From contig CALVPE010000002.1 in assembly GCA_944350485.1 (NCBI GenBank), forward strand, positions 1 to 37,568: a DNA stretch of 37,568 bases, read 5' to 3'. Both the position numbers and the translations under genes were made by a program. Shown piece by piece: positions 25,035-32,790 of the stretch. The stretch comes from an uncultured Bacilli bacterium (GTDB taxonomy: Bacteria; Bacillota_I; Bacilli_A; RF39; UBA660). The first letter of the stretch is position 1; each line of letters opens with the position of its first letter. The notes under the pieces were generated by a model. That model was not told the origin of the DNA. It saw nothing but the letters and a program-made list of their open reading frames with translations, and did no database searches.

Positions 25035-26822
25035 ATGAGTAAAATTCAAGTAATGGATAATAATTTAGCTAATAAAATAGCAGCTGGTGAAGTCGTTGAA
25101 AAAGTCATGAATGTTGTCAAAGAATTAGTTGAAAATTCGGTTGATGCTAAAGCAAGTACGATTAAAGTAGAATTAATCGATAGTGGTGTCAAGGAAATTA
25201 AAGTTGCAGATGACGGTGTTGGTATGGATAAAGAAGATGCTATTTTAGCATTTTCAAGACATGCAACTAGCAAACTAAAAAAATTAGATGATTTATTTAA
25301 TATTAATTCTTTAGGTTTTCGCGGAGAAGCTCTGCCATCAATTGCTAGTGTATCTAACATTGTTTTAAAAACAAGTGATGGTAAAGTTGGAACAATTGTA
25401 ACTCTTAATGGGGGAATTATTCAAGATGTTAAATCGTGTGATATTAAAAAAGGAACTACAATAACTGTAACTGATTTATTTTATAATACCCCAGTTCGTT
25501 TAAAATATTTAAAAAGTTTATATACAGAACTTGCTAATATTGTTGATTATTTAAATAAAATGGCTTTAAGTTATCCAAATATTAAATTTATTTTAATTAA
25601 TAATGGTAAAGAACTGTTAAATACTAGTGGATCAGGTGATTTATTAAAAACAATTTTAAATATTTATGGTTTAGTTGTTGCTAATAAAATGTTAGAAATT
25701 GAATCTTCTAATGATGATTATCAAATAAAAGGTTATATTTCATACCCAGAACTATCAAAAAGTAATCGAAGTGGAATCACTCTTTTAGTAAATAATCGAG
25801 TTGTTAAAAATAATGATATTATTAAAACTATTTTAGAAGCTTATCATACTTATATTTTTAAAGACAGGTCTCCTTATGCTGTTATTCTTATTCAAGTTGA
25901 TCCTTTTTTAGTTGATGTTAATGTACATCCAACAAAAATGGAAGTTAAATTTTCAAAAACAGATAGTTTATTAGCTTTAATTTATGAAACAATTCAAAAT
26001 AAATTAAATGAAAAAACTTTAATACCAAAAGCCGTTTATACTAATGTTGAAGATAATTACTATTTAAATAAAAATGATAATTATTTAATAAATCAAAATA
26101 TTTTTCAAAAAGAAAAAGTTAATAAAGAGCTTGAAGATAATAAAAAAATTGAAGAAATTACCTTTGATTTTACAATTGAAGAAGAAAAAGAAGAATATCA
26201 TGAATCTTTAGAAGAAAAAGAGAAATTTAAAGAAGATAGTCGAATTAAAGATATGTATCCAATTGGAATTATTCATGGAACTTATATTATCTGTGAAAAT
26301 GCTCAAGGAATGTTTATAATTGATCAACATGCAGCTGCTGAAAGAATTAATTATGAAAAATATTATCACGCTTTAAGTTGTCATTCTAAAAATACTATTG
26401 ATGTTTTAATACCTTATCAAATTGAGTTACCAGCAAGTGAATATTTAATTTTAGAAAAAAACTTTGCTATTTTAGATAACTTAGGTTTTAAATACGAAGA
26501 GTTTGGTAATAATACTTTAATTATTAGAAGTCATCCTACTTGGTTACCAAAATATGCTCCAGTTGAAGCTATACGAAAAATAATTGATATTATTGTTACT
26601 AATGAATGTTTTAATGAATATAAATTTAATGAAAAAGTTGCAATTACCTTAGCTTGTAAAATGAGTATTAAAGCAGGGGATGTTATTACGATGGAAGATA
26701 CTAGATATTTAATAAATGAACTTAGAAAAACTAAAAATCCTTTTACATGTCCTCATGGAAGACCAACTATAATTGCTTATACCAAATATGATTTAGAAAA
26801 ACTCTTTAAAAGAGCTGCATAA
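25035..26822 (+). CDS. mutL: DNA mismatch repair endonuclease MutL
   Basis: MutL couples mismatch recognition by MutS to strand incision. The 595 residues have an N-terminal GHKL ATPase domain (about 1-335, with NKIAAGEV, the ATPase Glu in ELVENSVDA, DDGVGM and GFRGEAL) and a charged linker. The C-terminal endonuclease domain has DQHAAAERINYE (from D430) matching DQHA(x)2E(x)4E, plus ACKMSIKAGD and CPHGRP. Nicking activity is therefore expected, as in organisms without MutH. The ribosome binding site is weak. MutS, usually directly upstream, is not present; recX and a GGDEF gene precede it. The downstream genes are co-directional, starting 12 bases after the stop. Confidence 0.97.
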   Translation: MSKIQVMDNNLANKIAAGEVVEKVMNVVKELVENSVDAKASTIKVELIDSGVKEIKVADDGVGMDKEDAILAFSRHATSKLKKLDDLFNINSLGFRGEALPSIASVSNIVLKTSDGKVGTIVTLNGGIIQDVKSCDIKKGTTITVTDLFYNTPVRLKYLKSLYTELANIVDYLNKMALSYPNIKFILINNGKELLNTSGSGDLLKTILNIYGLVVANKMLEIESSNDDYQIKGYISYPELSKSNRSGITLLVNNRVVKNNDIIKTILEAYHTYIFKDRSPYAVILIQVDPFLVDVNVHPTKMEVKFSKTDSLLALIYETIQNKLNEKTLIPKAVYTNVEDNYYLNKNDNYLINQNIFQKEKVNKELEDNKKIEEITFDFTIEEEKEEYHESLEEKEKFKEDSRIKDMYPIGIIHGTYIICENAQGMFIIDQHAAAERINYEKYYHALSCHSKNTIDVLIPYQIELPASEYLILEKNFAILDNLGFKYEEFGNNTLIIRSHPTWLPKYAPVEAIRKIIDIIVTNECFNEYKFNEKVAITLACKMSIKAGDVITMEDTRYLINELRKTKNPFTCPHGRPTIIAYTKYDLEKLFKRAA

Positions 26823-26834
26823 AGGAGAAAAAAT

Positions 26835-27527
26835 ATGAATAATCAAGATGATTATAAGAAAACTGAAGAAAAATATATTAAAGAATTAAAAAAAATAAGT
26901 CAGCAAACAAATTATGCTTATCTTTTCTCATTAGAATTAGAAAAAAATTTTGTATCTCTTGAAGAAGAAGAAAAGAAAATTATTGTTGCTAGTAATAAAG
27001 TTTTAAATTTTCAAAATGATTTAATTACTGATTTAACAAAAAGATTAATAGTTTATGGTTTTAAAGATATCAATATTTATTACTTTCATAATATTATTTC
27101 AGTTAGTTTAAGATATAAAGATCATAATTTAAATTATTTATTTCAAAAACAAAATAATAATTTTATTCATATAAATAAAAAAAATATGAGTATGAAAGAA
27201 AAATATCTTGGTAAAAGATTAGAAGATTATTTTAATCAAATTAATTTTTATTTAAGTAATTATTTAAATTCTAATTATTATGATATTTCTATTATTAAAA
27301 TTCAAGATAGTTTTATTAATTTAAAAGCTAATAGCGAAGGTATTATTGTTGATAATCATTTAATTTGTCCTTATCCTATTAATAAATCAAGTCGTGTTTT
27401 AGAAGCTTATCATGATTTAAAAAGTTATATTTTAAAAAATACTTATATAAGTGAGGATTCTTTAGTTGATTATTATCCTACTATTAATAACCGAGAATAT
27501 AAAAAAGTTTTAAGAAGGATTAAGTAA
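26835..27527 (+). CDS. Unknown protein, first of a paralogous pair
   Basis: A 230-residue soluble protein without signal, membrane segment or known motif. It begins with a helical, acidic region (YKKTEEKYIKELKKISQQ), followed by mixed helix and strand, and ends basic. It resembles the next gene product in order and spacing: TNYAYLFSLELE against TNYATLSSKED, and DLTKRLIVYGFKDINIYY against DITNKLLSKKITNFKIYI. The pair therefore seems to be an old tandem duplication. AAAGGAG lies well placed before ATG 26835. Being between mutL and miaA, it is in the same operon as both, but no functional inference follows from that. Confidence 0.8.
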   Translation: MNNQDDYKKTEEKYIKELKKISQQTNYAYLFSLELEKNFVSLEEEEKKIIVASNKVLNFQNDLITDLTKRLIVYGFKDINIYYFHNIISVSLRYKDHNLNYLFQKQNNNFIHINKKNMSMKEKYLGKRLEDYFNQINFYLSNYLNSNYYDISIIKIQDSFINLKANSEGIIVDNHLICPYPINKSSRVLEAYHDLKSYILKNTYISEDSLVDYYPTINNREYKKVLRRIK

Positions 27528-27529
27528 AT

Positions 27530-28231
27530 ATGAAAAGTAAATATGACAGCATTAAATCTGATTTAATGAATATTATAAAATATACTAATTATGCTACTTT
27601 ATCTAGTAAAGAAGATTATGAAGATGGTATAATAAATTTAAAAAGATTAGAAGAAGAAATAAAAAATAAAAGACAAATAAGGTATGAGATTTTAAAAGCT
27701 TTGTATGAAGATATTACTAATAAATTATTGAGCAAAAAAATAACTAATTTTAAAATCTATATTCCTTCTGAAAATATTTTTATTGATAAGTATTTAAATA
27801 TTACTTTTGAAATAAATGATAATTTAGAAAAAATATTAATAAATAAAAATGGTATAATTGAATATATGAGTAATGATTCTAAAGAAGTATTAGAAAGTCT
27901 TAAAATGATAATTCCTTTTATTAGAAATTTTTTAAAATTAACAAAAGAAGACAGTATTGGTAGTTTATTAAACAATGATTTTTATGATAATTTATTTGTT
28001 AGTTTAGTTGGTCATAATTATCGTTTATTAGTTATTAATGGTAATGGAATTAATTTGATTGAAGACTCTAGCTTAAGTAATTTGGAAACAAAGAATATTA
28101 GTGAATTTTATAATGATAATAAAAGTGAAATTTTAAAAAAAGTGTATATTTTTAATAATACAATTTTAAACCGATATAAAACAGAGCTTAGTAAAAGAAA
28201 AGTATTATCACTTTATAAAAGAGGTATTTAA
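27530..28231 (+). CDS. Unknown protein, second of a paralogous pair
   Basis: A 233-residue soluble protein, not recognised. The N-terminal half is helical and charged; the middle has alternating short strands (NFKIYIPSENIFI, KYLNITFEIND); the C-terminus is basic. Resemblance to the preceding protein covers about residues 15-110 and is weak. It starts 2 bases after the previous stop, and its own stop overlaps the miaA start (TAATG), so expression of the three is coupled. The ribosome binding site AAGGA lies inside the end of the previous gene. Confidence 0.8.
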   Translation: MKSKYDSIKSDLMNIIKYTNYATLSSKEDYEDGIINLKRLEEEIKNKRQIRYEILKALYEDITNKLLSKKITNFKIYIPSENIFIDKYLNITFEINDNLEKILINKNGIIEYMSNDSKEVLESLKMIIPFIRNFLKLTKEDSIGSLLNNDFYDNLFVSLVGHNYRLLVINGNGINLIEDSSLSNLETKNISEFYNDNKSEILKKVYIFNNTILNRYKTELSKRKVLSLYKRGI

Positions 28232-29106
28232 TGAAAATTATTGTAATTGTTGGACCAACTGGAATTGGCAAAACTAAATTGAGTGTAGCTCTAGCTAAAT
28301 ATTTGAATGCTGTTATTATTAATGGTGATGGTATGCAAGTATATAAAGGATTAAATATTGGAACTGCAAAAATAAAAGAAGAAGAAAAAATGGGAGTAGA
28401 ACATTATTTATTTGATATTTGTAGTGTTAATGATGATTATAATGTTTATAAATATCAACAAGATGGTCGAAAATTACTTCAAGAATTAAAAGAAAAAAAT
28501 CGAAATGTAATTATTGTTGGGGGAAGCGGGTTATATATAAAAAGTTTATTATATGATTATAGATTTCAGGAAGAAAAGTTTAAAGATGATTATGAAACTT
28601 TAACAAATGAAGAAATATTATTGAAAATAAAAGATTTTAAAGAGACAGATATTCATGTTAATAATCGAAAAAGATTAGTTCGTGAATTAAATAAAATAAA
28701 AAATAATAATGATGTAATAAGCAATATTAATAAAAAAATGTATGATTTTATAACATTAGGATTAACTTGTGATCGTGATAAATTATATGAAATAGTTGAT
28801 AAAAGAGTTGATTTGATGATTAAAGAGGGCTTAATTTCGGAAGTTAAAAATTTATATGATCAAGGTTTTCGAAGTAAAGCTCTTCTAACTGGAATTGGCT
28901 ATAAAGAATTATATGAATATTTTGATCAAAAAATTATGTTAGAAGAAGCTATTTCTTTAATAAAAAAAAATACAAGACATTTTATCAAAAGGCAATATAC
29001 ATTTTTTAAAAGACAAATGGATGTTAATTGGTTAGAAGTAGATTTTAATAATTTCGATAATACAATTAAAAAAGCAATAGAAGTAATTGAAAACTGGAAA
29101 GAGTAA
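28231..29106 (+). CDS. miaA: tRNA dimethylallyltransferase
   Basis: Adds a dimethylallyl group to A37 of tRNAs that read UNN codons. The 291 residues are typical: P-loop GPTGIGKT (8-15), the substrate-contact region INGDGMQVYKGLNIGTAK, GGSGLYIKSLLYD, LTCDRDKLYEIVDKRVD, GIGYKE and the TRHFIKRQYTFFKRQ helix. Usual SADSMQVY reads NGDGMQVY here, keeping the Asp and Gln. It overlaps the preceding gene by one base. In many Bacillota miaA follows mutL, and here two unknown genes separate them. Confidence 0.96.
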   Translation: MKIIVIVGPTGIGKTKLSVALAKYLNAVIINGDGMQVYKGLNIGTAKIKEEEKMGVEHYLFDICSVNDDYNVYKYQQDGRKLLQELKEKNRNVIIVGGSGLYIKSLLYDYRFQEEKFKDDYETLTNEEILLKIKDFKETDIHVNNRKRLVRELNKIKNNNDVISNINKKMYDFITLGLTCDRDKLYEIVDKRVDLMIKEGLISEVKNLYDQGFRSKALLTGIGYKELYEYFDQKIMLEEAISLIKKNTRHFIKRQYTFFKRQMDVNWLEVDFNNFDNTIKKAIEVIENWKE

Positions 29107-29254
29107 ATATAAAAAATTTTTCTAATGTATATGGTGTTTTATTATATTTAAAGATGATAATCATAGAGAAAAATTTATGAAATACAAATTGTTTAAAATA
29201 TATTTATAAAAAAGATATGGTTAAAAAAATATAAATATTAGTGTAAATATATTT

Positions 29255-29276
29255 TAGCAATTTGCTATTTTTTTTT
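29255..29276 (+). terminator. Weak terminator downstream of miaA
   Basis: A 5-bp stem, TAGCA (29255-29259) with TGCTA (29263-29267), loop ATT, followed by a run of nine T. It lies 150 bases after miaA; the bases between show nothing recognisable. Confidence 0.5.
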
Positions 29277-29293
29277 ATATTGTTATAAGATGT

Positions 29294-29322
29294 TTTACTT
29301 ATGGTTTAATTTTTGATATAAT
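29294..29322 (+). promoter_or_regulatory. Promoter of the glucosaminidase gene
   Basis: TTTACT (29294-29299), 17 bases, TATAAT (29317-29322) with an extended TGA. Confidence 0.78.
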
Positions 29323-29344
29323 TATAGAGAATAGAAGGTGTTTT

Positions 29345-32300
29345 ATGAGGAGATATTTATTTTTAATAATAATTTTTATTTTTTCTTTAACTTTACCTGT
29401 TTCAGCTTTAACTTATAAAGAAATTGAAAGTCGAAATGTTTGTAGTAATTATGAACTTGCTATTGCTAAGGCTGATAAAACTCTACAAAGTGTTAAATGT
29501 TTTGATAATTATAATAGTGCTTTAACGGAAATGAATAATACTAATAATGATGATTTAGTTATTTTAGAGAGAAAAAATAATAAAACCAAAGTTGTTAATG
29601 CTAAATATGCTTTAGTTTATTTAAATGTTAGAAATATTACGGAAAATACTAATTATTATAGTGATTCTAGTTTGAAATCGGCTCTTGCTTATATGAATCA
29701 TCATATTAATTATGGAGCAACTGATGGAGTATTTTTAGACATGAATATTGCTAATCATGCTGCTAAAATAAAATCAAATGGAGTTGTTGGTTGGGTAAAA
29801 GAAGATTACTATAAAATTATTCCTTTAAATTTTGTGGGAACAACTAGTTATTATAAAGTTTTAAATGGTGAATTATATCATTATTATGGTGGTAATATTG
29901 AAACAAATTATTCGGCTTATGGTAGAGTAATTGATAAGAAACCGAGTTATTTAAATCAAGGATCTTATTATAGTTTTGATGGTATTTATTTTTACAACAA
30001 TTTAAAAACTTTAATAGGAGATTATAAAAATAATAATTATAATAATAGTCTTAATAAAAATAACCCTTATTACAATTATTATATGTATTTACCTCATCGA
30101 GGTTTATCTAATTATACTAATGATGAAATTGATTCTTATTTAAAAAATAGTCGTGGTTTAATTGGAACAATTTATGGAAATAAGGTTGTTAGTCATTATT
30201 CTAATATGTATCAAACGGGTATTTTCTTTAAATCAAGTGAGTACTTATATGGAGCCAATGCTATTTTAATGCTATCCCTAGCTACTAATGAATCAGCTTT
30301 AGGTCAAAGTACTCTGGCTATTTTTAAAAATAATTTATTTGGTCATAATGCTGTTGATTCTGATGCTTATGACTCAGCTACAGGATATTTAAATCCTTAT
30401 CAAAGTATTATTGGTCATGCTAAAAGTTATATTAATTGTGGTTATGCTAATCCTAATGATTATCGTTACCGTGGATCAAATATGGGTAATAAAACAAGTG
30501 GGATGAATATTCAGTATGCAAGTGATCCTTATTGGGGTGAAAAAGCAGCTAATTATTATTATTTATTTGATAAAGAAAATGGTTTTAAAGATTACAATTA
30601 CTATCAATTAGGAATTACCAATAGCACTTTTATAAATGTTAGAACGGATCCTAATACAGTACTTAGTAGTATTCCTTTTAATTTGAAATATCAAAATGTT
30701 CCAGTTATAATTTTAGGAGAAGTTGACGGAGAAAAAGTTAATGGATCAACAAAATGGTATAAGATAGCATCAGATATGAATTTAAATGCTAATCGAACAG
30801 CTGGAGTTAGTTGTACTTATGAAAATCATTATAACTTAACATCATATGTCTATGTTCATTCTTCATTTATTAATAAAATTAATACAACTTTTAATGGCAA
30901 ATATAATAGCATTCCAGTATCTACTTATAAAAATTATACTTATAAAGAATATTCCAATGGAGCTAACTATAAACCTGTTTCTGGACGGGTAAATAAAGAT
31001 ACAACTGTATATGATACAGCAACTATGAGTGTTTCTAGTAATAAAACAATTAAAACTGGTCACTTGGTTTCAATTTTTATGGAAGCTAAAGAAGGAGATA
31101 AAACAATTGGTTATTTAGTTCAAACGGATTATAGTAAAAATCAAAAAGGCTGGGTTAAGGCAAGTGATGTTACTTTAACTAATAAAGATCTTTTAAAAGT
31201 TTCTTTAAATAAAGCTGGAGCTTATTTAAATCTTTATAATACACCAGGTGGAAGTGTTTTAGGATCTATTTATACTAATACTTATTCTGTTATTGTTGAT
31301 AAAAAAGAATTTGCTAATAATTTATGGCTAAAAATTCATTATGGTTTAGATAATACCTATGCTTGGCTTAATACTAATATTTCTGAGACAATGGGGAGTT
31401 TAACTTATACTTTAAATTATTTAAATCAACCTCCAGTTATTAAAGCTAATGATTTAAAAATTTCTAAGTATGCTTCTTTTGATCCTAAAAAAGGAATTAC
31501 AGTAACTGATGCTGAAGATGGGAATTTAATAGATAGATTACAAATAACTAAAAATAATGTTGATACTAAAAAAGCTGGTACTTATCAAGTAACTTATCAA
31601 GTAACTGATAATAATAATCAAACAACTACCAAAACAATTACTGTGACAGTTGTTGAACCTAGTTTAGGTAAAAGTTTGTTTATGTATGAAAACTTAACAT
31701 ATTTAAAGGATAATATTTTTCTTTTTAAAGGGTTCTTAGGGGTTAAAAAAATGGATAATATTAATCTAATTCATGAGTTAATCTTTGTTAATGAAGATAC
31801 CAAAGAAGAATATCACTTTTCTTTAGGCAAATATCCTGATTATCCTTATGAAATGTCAAGTTTAGATGATGATAAACCGTATAATTATCAAGGCGGATGG
31901 TTTAAAGGTGAAATTGATTTAAGTAAAGAAAAAATTAAAGAAGGAAATTATCTTGTTTATATTGTTGCATATAATTTAGATAAAAATTATTATGCTAAAG
32001 AATATTTTACTAATATTGCTTATCTTGAAATGGCAAGAAGAATAGATAGTAAAACGAGAGGGTTTGCACTTGATGTTGATTATAGTACTAAAGGTAGTCC
32101 TCTTATAATATCAATTCGGGATAGAGGTTTATTAAGTTATGATATTCCAACTAGTATGGATCCTATGTATAATTTCTTTAATGAAATTAAATTATCTAAT
32201 AATAATTTAACTATTACAGGTACAAGTCATAGTATTGGTTCTAGTTATTCTAAAAAAGATGATGTTAAAAGAGAAATGATTTTTGAAAATACGAAAACTT

Positions 32301-32593
32301 ATGAAAGATATAGCTATGATATTGGTTATATTGATAACGGGTTGTATCAAGTTACTTTACCTGTAAGTGATAACTTAGATAAAACAAGGGCTTGGTATCA
32401 AAAAACGATTGATTTAACTAAGTTAGAAAAAGGTTTATATGCTATTTATTTAAAAACAACTAGTAACTCTAAAACTTATTATGGAGAATTAATAGATGTT
32501 GCTTATACAGATTTTACTAAAATTAATACTAATAAATATAAGTTTTCAAGAAATGATTTAAAAAGGTTAAGATTAGAATTAGAAGTTAAATAA
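29345..32593 (+). CDS. Secreted multidomain N-acetylglucosaminidase (wall hydrolase)
   Basis: A 1082-residue exported autolysin candidate that would cut after N-acetylglucosamine in the glycan chain. A signal peptide (1-22, ending PVSA-LT) is followed by an N-terminal region of about 260 residues containing SH3-like segments. A glucosaminidase domain (about 290-410: MLSLATNESALGQS with catalytic E316, NNLFGHNAVDSDAY, YWGEKAANYYYLF) follows. Two SH3-like repeats (about 420-510 and 545-620, GWVKASDV), an Ig-like DUF5011 module (about 695-775, KAGTYQVTYQVTDNN) and a long C-terminal beta-rich region with two similar halves complete it. There is no membrane anchor or sortase motif. AGAAGGTG precedes ATG 29345. 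It forms a single-gene unit. Confidence 0.92.
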   Translation: MRRYLFLIIIFIFSLTLPVSALTYKEIESRNVCSNYELAIAKADKTLQSVKCFDNYNSALTEMNNTNNDDLVILERKNNKTKVVNAKYALVYLNVRNITENTNYYSDSSLKSALAYMNHHINYGATDGVFLDMNIANHAAKIKSNGVVGWVKEDYYKIIPLNFVGTTSYYKVLNGELYHYYGGNIETNYSAYGRVIDKKPSYLNQGSYYSFDGIYFYNNLKTLIGDYKNNNYNNSLNKNNPYYNYYMYLPHRGLSNYTNDEIDSYLKNSRGLIGTIYGNKVVSHYSNMYQTGIFFKSSEYLYGANAILMLSLATNESALGQSTLAIFKNNLFGHNAVDSDAYDSATGYLNPYQSIIGHAKSYINCGYANPNDYRYRGSNMGNKTSGMNIQYASDPYWGEKAANYYYLFDKENGFKDYNYYQLGITNSTFINVRTDPNTVLSSIPFNLKYQNVPVIILGEVDGEKVNGSTKWYKIASDMNLNANRTAGVSCTYENHYNLTSYVYVHSSFINKINTTFNGKYNSIPVSTYKNYTYKEYSNGANYKPVSGRVNKDTTVYDTATMSVSSNKTIKTGHLVSIFMEAKEGDKTIGYLVQTDYSKNQKGWVKASDVTLTNKDLLKVSLNKAGAYLNLYNTPGGSVLGSIYTNTYSVIVDKKEFANNLWLKIHYGLDNTYAWLNTNISETMGSLTYTLNYLNQPPVIKANDLKISKYASFDPKKGITVTDAEDGNLIDRLQITKNNVDTKKAGTYQVTYQVTDNNNQTTTKTITVTVVEPSLGKSLFMYENLTYLKDNIFLFKGFLGVKKMDNINLIHELIFVNEDTKEEYHFSLGKYPDYPYEMSSLDDDKPYNYQGGWFKGEIDLSKEKIKEGNYLVYIVAYNLDKNYYAKEYFTNIAYLEMARRIDSKTRGFALDVDYSTKGSPLIISIRDRGLLSYDIPTSMDPMYNFFNEIKLSNNNLTITGTSHSIGSSYSKKDDVKREMIFENTKTYERYSYDIGYIDNGLYQVTLPVSDNLDKTRAWYQKTIDLTKLEKGLYAIYLKTTSNSKTYYGELIDVAYTDFTKINTNKYKFSRNDLKRLRLELEVK

Positions 32594-32635
32594 AAAGTTT
32601 CTTTGTTGGATAAGGGTTTAAAAATTAATTTAACT

Positions 32636-32661
32636 AAATGTTGCAATTGCAACATTTTTTT
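32636..32661 (+). terminator. Terminator after the glucosaminidase gene
   Basis: A 22-base perfect palindrome (32636-32657, core TTGCAATTGCAA) running into seven T residues. Confidence 0.85.
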
Positions 32662-32682
32662 ATTAACTTTAAGAATATAATT

Positions 32683-32739
32683 AGATTACAAGAGAAGATT
32701 AAAAAAGTATTTTAAACAAGATGTCTTTTTGTGTAATCT
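32683..32739 (+). promoter_or_regulatory. Inverted repeat upstream of the nrdD promoter
   Basis: AGATTACA (32683-32690) and TGTAATCT (32732-32739) are perfect inverted half-sites 41 bases apart. The second ends 3 bases before the -35 box. They could be sites for a looping repressor. They do not match the NrdR box I know. Confidence 0.35.
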
Positions 32740-32742
32740 TCG

Positions 32743-32771
32743 TTGTAAAACTAAATATTAGTAGTTATAAT
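32743..32771 (+). promoter_or_regulatory. Promoter of nrdDG
   Basis: TTGTAA (32743-32748), 17 bases, TATAAT (32766-32771). Confidence 0.78.
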
Positions 32772-32790
32772 TTGTTTAAGGAGGTAATTT

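Noticed and set aside
25046-25360. Open frame antisense to mutL (and similar ones at 12461-12778 and 11384-11605)
   Set aside because: Each lies inside a well-conserved or domain-assigned gene on the other strand and has no start signals of its own.
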